64,000 nt of DNA from Echria macrotheca (lineage: Eukaryota; Ascomycota; Sordariomycetes; Sordariales; Schizotheciaceae): contig MU839833.1 of NCBI GenBank assembly GCA_030411725.1, positions 1,798,001 through 1,862,000 of the forward strand, given 5' to 3'. The translations under genes were made by a program, and so were the position numbers. Numbering within the stretch: the stretch's first letter is position 1; every line of letters starts with the position of its first letter. A model generated the notes under the pieces. The model was given only the letters and a program-made list of their open reading frames with translations, searched no databases and had not been told where the DNA came from. Below are positions 58,079-64,000 of the stretch, piece by piece.

Positions 58079-59296
58079 TTCCCAGTCTACGGGGTTGCCA
58101 GCAAGGACATGGTTTCGGTGGCTGCACATATGTTTCCCTTTTGGAGGATTTCTGCGACGGCTTTGCTTTCTGTCTGGGTGGATTGAATGTGATCAACGAA
58201 ATGGGACTGTATGTGGGATGGACAGGTTGACGGTTTGTCAAAAAGGAAAAAGGGAGGGTACTCTTGAGCTAGGAGGCATGGATTTGACGGACATACAAAG
58301 CGCAGCGAGCGGCATTTTCCTGGCACATTTGCTTACCTATACCCCAATGTTTCTGCGCAGTTTTGTATTTAGGGAGGCTACAACACGGCCGCCTGAATGT
58401 CACCAGGTTGTAATTTGCCAAGCCGGTGGATTCCAGTGTCTGAGGATGTTTGGGACGGAAGTCCACAAAGGTACGGCGTGGGGGTCCCGGGGGTGAACTC
58501 GGTCGATCACACAATGTTGAACGAATATTAGTCTTACACCCTTCCACGGACGATGCTATTGTTATCAAGGCCGAGATATTAGATCCGGGAGCGAGCTCGC
58601 TCTGGAGTTGACGGGTTCCAGCAATCGGATGGCTGCATGGGTTGATGATGTCCCGTTCCGGCAGAGAGGGAGCATCCTCCCGGTACCCGAGGACTGGATG
58701 CGAGATGCGAGGAGGAGGTACAGCTGGGAAAGCGGGGTTGGTTGGTTGAGGATGTTGGTTCCAACCACTCAGTTCCTGCGTCTCGCCGATCAGACCAATT
58801 GCTTCGCTCGGATTTAAGTTCTAAACTCGCAGCGGGCGCCGGGGCCGGCGCTGGGGGTAAGAAGGGAAGTGTGGTGAGGTGATCTTGTGCAACGCCGCTG
58901 CAGGTAGCTTATGTAGTATGGACGAGGGAGGGAGGGGTTATCTTCTAAACTCCGAATGTCCATCCTCCGCCACCACCACCACTTGCTTTTCCGGACTCTT
59001 GTCCCCTTTGCTTCGTTGTGTGTCGTACTGTCATACCCCTGCGATTTTGTTTCTTTCTCTCTATCTGTCAGGGATTGAGTTTGAAATCTTTCTTGTTAAA
59101 GGATCTGGTTGCCGCCTGTATAACAAGCAGGTCTTGTCGAGTTTGTGGTTTGGCCGTTTGTTACACTGCCATCCGCGGATCATCCCGCGCCTGCGCCCAA
59201 CAACCAGCTACCTGGGTTTACGGGCCGACCTGGGTTTACACCGACTGCTTGGGATTTGGTTTCATCTTGGAGGCAGGTGCAAGGACAGTTCACAGC
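58079..59296. other. Intergenic region before the F-box gene
   Basis: The 1.2 kb has the 3' UTR of the C2H2 gene and the promoter of the F-box gene. The last 300 bp is rich in T and C. A frame from 59018 runs into the F-box exon without a stop, so an upstream start cannot be excluded, but the F-box begins directly after the ATG at 59297. Confidence 0.55.
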
Positions 59297-61328
59297 ATGG
59301 TGCTACTCACACAGCTCCCGCCCGAGATCATTCTCAACATCCTGGGCAATCTGGATCCGGATGACCTCGGACGGGTGCCGAGGTGTTGTCGGCTGCTGCG
59401 CAACTTCATCAAGGGGAACGGGCTGCTCTACAAGTCTGTTTACTATCACACCCTGGTGAGTTGTCCCGCTCAAACTTTTGCGACTCATGTCATATTGACC
59501 CCCGGATGTCTAGGACGCGCCGCCGTCGGATGCTGCTCTCAACTGGGAGCAAGAAATCCAGGACCTCGTGCGCCTGCAACGGGTCTGCAGGAGCAGCACC
59601 ACGGACAAACACGCCGAGCTGCGCTTCGTCCACGACACGGTCACGCGGATCCTGAAGAACGCTTCGACCGGGGCGTCCCGCGCCGTGCGGTCCGAGACGT
59701 ACCCGTCCTCGTCGCGCAACGTCGCGCTGCTCACGGGCCTGTTCCAGGACGAGTCGAACCGCGAGGCGTTTCTGTCGCGGTCGTTCCTGTTTGAGCGCGC
59801 GCGCGGCATCGCGAACCGGTTCGGCAACCGGCCGCGCGAGGAGCACCAGCTCAGCGCGAGGCTGCACTCGCTGTATGGCATGCCGCAGCTGCGGCGCGGC
59901 ATGGGCCGGACGCGGTCGACGAGCATGTACCCGTTTGCGTGCTCCAAGGTGTACGACCTGCGCGAGTACAGCCGGGCGACGCGGTGGGGGCCGTTTATGA
60001 ACGACGGGAGCGAGCGGGTGGACTGGGAGAAGGTGGAGGCGATCTTGCTGGTGCTGCGGGCGAATATCAAGGGGAAGGGGCTGGACTCTTTTCCCATCTT
60101 TTCGAATCTGTGGAATACGCCCTTTGCGGGCAGTTGGCCGGGGAGCTATGTGGCCTGGCCTAGTACCGAGAGGAGTGAGCTCGAGAGGCAGGATCCGTAT
60201 GATGTCTCGGGGACGTGGATGAGGGTTGTTTGCTTTCTGGGTAGGTTTGAGCCAAAAATGGTGGTGGTTTTGGCTGACCAGAGCAGATTACAACGACTTC
60301 TTCAGCTACAACTTTCCGCTCGGGGACGAACTGCCGAATAATGTCCCGCGGCAGGCGCTCGATGTCGGCGAGGCGACGCGGGTCATCATGATGAAGATTC
60401 ATGTGACCGAGATCGAGTGGCCAGAAGGGGAGGAGGGCAAGGGACACCCCACTGTCCACTTTAGGGGGTTCTCGCGGTCGCTGGACGGGTCGTGGGACGA
60501 GAATGCAAACTCGGATCTGCGAGGTAAGCTTTGATTGGTTGATATAAAAAAAAGCGCGGCCTGTTGACCGATGGTAACCAAAGGTCTCGTGCGGATGACG
60601 CCCGAAGGTGAAGTCCGCTGGACGACGTATTCCATCTTTGACGGCGAGGAGAAGTGGAAGAGCGAGGGCATCCAGCTGGGCGGTATTCGATCGGCAAGGG
60701 GTGTCGTGGGGAACTGGTTCGACAGGTGAGTCGTGCCCCAGAGGATATTTACCTAGTTCCTAACCAGTAAATCAGAGACTACGACCCCCACGGCCCATGC
60801 GGACCAACGGCATTCTGGAAGGCATCCGACAGAAGCCCGGAGAACGACGACGCCAAGGTCATGGTGGCCGATTTCCTACCCATAAGTGAGTCGACCGTCA
60901 TGGCCGCCCTCCATGACTGACACGTTTTTGTGTGTGTGTACAAATTAGTCAGTGGAGGCCGAGGAGGCGATATGAACGCAGAAGTGGTGGCAGGGCTGAC
61001 GATCCGTTTTGCGCGCTACACAGTATCGGACCACGTTACGGCGTTTCAGCTGCATTTCGGGGGCAACGAGAGCCCCGGTAATCCGTACCAGAACCTGAGC
61101 AGCTTCTTGAGCACGTTCCTGCGGCAGCCGTTTGCGTTTGAGGGGTTTGGGAGTGATGATGATGATGAAGAAGAGGACGACGAGTATGATCCTGGGAGGG
61201 AGGGTCAGCTTGTGGGTGATAGCGAGGAGGAGAGTGAACATGAGGAAGATGAGGATGGCGACGGGGAGGAGGAGGAGGAAGGGCATGAGAGTTATCAGGG
61301 CAGTCATGATCCGGGGACCCACGACTGA
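59297..61328 (+). CDS. F-box domain protein with acidic C-terminal tail
   Basis: Six exons, 59297-59455, 59514-60240, 60287-60523, 60584-60725, 60776-60885 and 60949-61328, encode 584 residues. The F-box fills residues 4-50: LTQLPPEIILNILGNLDPDD then LGRVPRCCRLLRNFI. The middle part has WEKVEAILLVLRANIKGKGL and YDVSGTWMRVVCFLGDYNDF; its C-terminal half looks beta-rich with conserved W and G positions (FDGEEKWKSEGIQLGGIRS), as in many fungal F-box proteins of unknown substrate. The last 70 residues are almost all Asp/Glu/Gly with few hydrophobics. It would act as a substrate adaptor of an SCF (Skp1-cullin-F-box) ligase. All five introns are 46-63 nt and in frame. Confidence 0.88.
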
Positions 61329-61606
61329 TGAGTTCGGGACATGGTAATGAGATATGGTGGAGCACATAACTTGAGGGATGTTTGCCATCGCTTGGCAGTT
61401 TATGACTTTCTATTCGCTGTAGTTACATAAACATCCGCTTCAGAGAGCCTAGGTCGTAAATAGGAGAGATGTCGTAGTCAAATACACGCTGTGTCCCAAA
61501 CCTGAACTATCTCCGAAGATAGGTAGAACTAGAACTAAGGGCATCTTCTCCACGCCGACCCACGAAGAACCAAGCACACGAAAACCACCTATCCAGTTTA
61601 GAGTAC
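61329..61606. other. Convergent 3' spacer, nothing seen
   Basis: The 0.28 kb between the stop codons of the F-box and thioesterase genes is more AT-rich than the exons. No other signal is seen. Confidence 0.6.
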
Positions 61607-62252
61607 CTATACCTTTGCAACATCAGGATCCGTATTAACCTTGGTATGCTCACAAGTAGCATAAACCACCCCCAATCCCTCGTCGTCGCAAATAACCCCC
61701 CTAAGATGCGCCAACCTCCTTCCAATCGAAACAACCTCACACTCAACCAGCACCCTCGTCCCCACCGGCAGCGGCTTGAGATAGGTAACGTTGAGACAGC
61801 GGCTCACACCTAGATAGTTCCAGAACCCGGGGCGCGAGACGAGGAAGAGCGCGGACGAGGTGCAGAGGTCGAAGAGGGTTGCGGTGCAGCCGCCGTGCAT
61901 GTTGCCTAGGCTGTTGAGGTGGGGGGGTTGGACTTGGAAGGTGAATGTTACTTTTTGGGTCGGGGAGGAAGATGTTGAGTGGACTTTTAGGGTGGGGGCT
62001 AGGGTCATTGACCATTCCTTTTTATTGTTATTAGGTTTGTTAGTTTTTGGTGTATGGTGTATGGTGTGTGGTGGTGGTGGTGATGGGGGGAGAGAAAGAG
62101 GGGGGGAGGGAAGGGGGGAGGTTTACATTGTCATCGGGGTCGGCGGCGCGTTCGTGGCACCGGTCTATGAAGTAGCGGAGTTTTTGTTCGCCTTGGAGGG
62201 AGTCTGGGTCGGTTGGGGGGGATTCGCTTTGGGATGGGGGTTTGGTGGGCAT
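61607..62252 (-). CDS. Hotdog-fold acyl-CoA thioesterase (PaaI/ACOT13-like)
   Basis: Two exons, 62127-62252 and 61607-62017, encode 178 residues. Exon 1 ends DPDDN and exon 2 opens EWSMTLAPTLKVH; the intron is 109 nt (GTAAAC donor, AAAAAG acceptor). The hotdog signature is NSLGNMHGGCTATLFDLCTS (about 78-97): HGG followed by the D/E-bearing helix that carries the catalytic acid in PaaI/ACOT13 enzymes. It is followed by beta strands (CLNVTYLKPLPVGTRVLVEC and LAHLRGVICD). It would hydrolyse acyl-CoA. There is no clear targeting signal. The exact substrate cannot be told from sequence. Confidence 0.88.
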
Positions 62253-63007
62253 TTTGATATATGTCTGTTGGTGTGTTCACGGTGTATTGGGTATATGCTG
62301 TTCAGTTGCTTGGATGTGTCGTGATGAAGAGGTCAAGTATTTCTTGAGATTGGGATGAGTGGTAGGCGGTATTCGGGAATCTATATCCGGACCGAGGACT
62401 GCTCGGCAACTAGTAACGTGCTTTTCGATGATCAAGGATGAATATTTGGTCGATAAGCGGATGGCATCACTCGTTTTATAATAAAATAGCCTCCGTTACG
62501 AGTGGCTGTGATACTTATTGGATTCTAAATCTTACGCGCGGCACAGTAAAATGGGCCGAGGCTGTTTGAGATTCCCATTCACAAAAGGTAATTGGACCGT
62601 TGGAGTTAACGGGTGTCCCCCGCTATACCTTGGAAGATCAACCCGTCGACAACGATACTACCCGAATGTACTTGCGATGATACTTGGACCCAGAGTCATA
62701 AGCAATCCTCCATGACCTAAGCCATTATGAGACTCCGGAACTCCGAAGTAGTGTTTTATCGCTGGTACCGGATGCTGCTACAGAACTCGCAGACAGGAAT
62801 GAGGAAGAGGCACCATTGCTGAGTGGTAGAAGTACACCCTATCATCAAAGACAATAGGTACATACTACAGAGAAACAACTTCAGCGCACAAAGTCATGCA
62901 TAAATCTAGCCAGTCCATTCTCAATATCTAACGCCTATCATGCACCGCAACACCACCCTTCTGGCCCGCTATAATACCATTCTGTACAGTGTTGATACAT
63001 CCAAACT
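62253..63007. other. Intergenic region, no gene seen
   Basis: The 0.75 kb holds the thioesterase 5' flank and the 3' flank of CEF1. It is relatively AT-rich with no convincing frame or RNA gene. Confidence 0.6.
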
Positions 63008-64000
63008 TTAGTGATACCCGTTGACTGTGAGCCCGTCCAGCTCTTCCCTCGTCCGCCGGTACAACTCCTGCGCCTCACGCTCCCGTGTGCTAACAAAGCT
63101 AACCTCAGCCCGGAGCGCCGCCAACCGCCGCTGGATGGCCGCCTCCTCCGACCTCTTCAATATCTGGAACCCGCTCAGTGCCGCGCGCGCCTTCTGCAAC
63201 GCCTCATGCGTCTCGCCCATCTCCTTGCGCAGCTTCTCGGCACGCTGGCTGTAGCCGCCGAGGTGCACCTTGAGCTTCTTCTCGAGCTTGTTGCCCTTCT
63301 CGGCCGACTCCATAAGCGATTCAATCGTCTCCTGTACCCATGTTAGCCGTGTCTTTGGATATCGAGGAAGAAAAAAAAATACCTCTAAAGCCGCCTGCAT
63401 GGTCGACACCTGGCTTTCTTCGTCGTCGTCGTCGTAACAGCCCAGCCCAAGGAGCAATGAATTGCTGTTTTCCTTGTTCCAGACCGCCTGCACCGCTTCC
63501 GGTTTCGGCTTGTCCTTCACCTCCATGAGGATCTGAAGTCGCGCCTCCATCAAGTCATTGTCGTCAATCCGTGGCAGGTCAACCGGCTTCGCCTGGGTCG
63601 CTCCCGGTAGTGGGTAATTGGCCGCGTCGTGAGCCATGAGCAGCGCTGCTTCCCGCGCCACAGCCGCCGCGGCAGCGTCTTCAATCTGCGATGATGCCTG
63701 AACGAGGGCCTTGTAATCCACCGCCACCGGCCTGGGGAGATTCCGCTGCATGACCTGTGTCCTGCGCTTGCGCTCGAGCAGCTCGCGAGCTTCCCGTATC
63801 TCACGCTCCCTCCGATCCCGCTCCGCCGCATCCTCGACCGACTCCTCGGCCGCCTTCGGTTCTTGTTGTTCTTCCGGCAGCTCCAGCTCCCAATCGACCT
63901 GTTTCGGCTTCGGTAGCGCCGCAAGGCGTTCCTTGAGCTGGTGTCGTAGTGAGAGGTCCCGCATTCTAGCATCATTCGGCGTCCCGCCGACCGCTGCCAT
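63008..64000 (-). CDS. cef1: Pre-mRNA-splicing factor CEF1/CDC5, C-terminal part, partial
   Basis: Two visible exons, 63383 to the window edge and 63008-63331, give about 313 residues of the C-terminal part. Landmarks are LKERLAALPKPKQVDWELEL, RKRRTQVMQRNLPRPV, the alternating AAAAAVAREAALLMAHDAAN with YPLPG, EKGNKLEKKLKVHLGGYSQR and REREAQELYRRTREELDGL, in the order of the Cdc5/Cef1 family. The N-terminal Myb repeats lie beyond base 64000, so the Met in the last codon is not a real start. The 51-nt intron at 63332-63382 (GTATTT...GCTAACATG...CAG) is a multiple of three and has no stop. This protein is a core Prp19-complex member in the nucleus. Confidence 0.93.
   Translation of the reverse strand: MAAVGGTPNDARMRDLSLRHQLKERLAALPKPKQVDWELELPEEQQEPKAAEESVEDAAERDRREREIREARELLERKRRTQVMQRNLPRPVAVDYKALVQASSQIEDAAAAAVAREAALLMAHDAANYPLPGATQAKPVDLPRIDDNDLMEARLQILMEVKDKPKPEAVQAVWNKENSNSLLLGLGCYDDDDEESQVSTMQAALEVFFFLPRYPKTRLTWVQETIESLMESAEKGNKLEKKLKVHLGGYSQRAEKLRKEMGETHEALQKARAALSGFQILKRSEEAAIQRRLAALRAEVSFVSTREREAQELYRRTREELDGLTVNGYH

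Overview
The window looks like a nuclear contig from a filamentous ascomycete, most likely a sordariomycete. Genes are split by short GT-AG introns (about 45-100 nt) with CTAAC/CTGAC-like branch sites. Exons are rich in G and C, intergenic spacers are long with many microsatellites, and the gene content is fungal (Egh16-like secreted protein, Cho2, Zn2Cys6 and C2H2 factors with fungal_trans-type regions). Exon structures below were worked out by hand from splice signals, frame continuity and family conservation; no search was run.

Layout. Left edge to 10 kb: 3' end of SYF1 (+), a spliced 78-residue conserved small protein (-), an Egh16-like secreted protein (-), a HEI10-like RING/coiled-coil meiotic E3 (-), and divergently from it the NEDD8 E1 subunit ULA1 (+). 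From 10 to 28.7 kb there is one gene only, a 771-residue Zn2Cys6 activator (+) that may belong to the CLR-2/ClrB/ManR clade, between gaps of 7.7 kb and 8.7 kb. From 28.7 to 40 kb the window is dense: a 14-TM-type MFS exporter (+) ending in a 144-bp inverted repeat, an SDR oxidoreductase with a 17-nt microexon (+), an intron-bearing tRNA-Gln(UUG) (+), phosphatidylethanolamine methyltransferase Cho2 (-), a one-TM small protein (+) and eIF3g (-). From 40 to 55 kb: an intronless PH-domain protein (-), mitochondrial Hsp40 Mdj1 (-), a Sap30-type Sin3/HDAC subunit (-), and large gaps. From 54.8 kb to the end: a 1054-residue C2H2/fungal_trans regulator (+), an F-box protein with an acidic tail (+), a hotdog thioesterase (-) and the 3' part of CEF1/CDC5 (-), cut by the window edge.

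Most genes are unrelated housekeeping or regulatory genes, and I see no biosynthetic cluster or defence island. Weak themes are two Prp19-complex splicing factors at the two edges and three ubiquitin-like pathway genes (HEI10, ULA1, F-box). The most interesting observations are the two-histidine pattern of the Egh16-like protein, which suggests a copper histidine brace, the long inverted repeat that spans the MFS stop codon, the microexon, and the very long non-coding flanks of the Zn2Cys6 gene.
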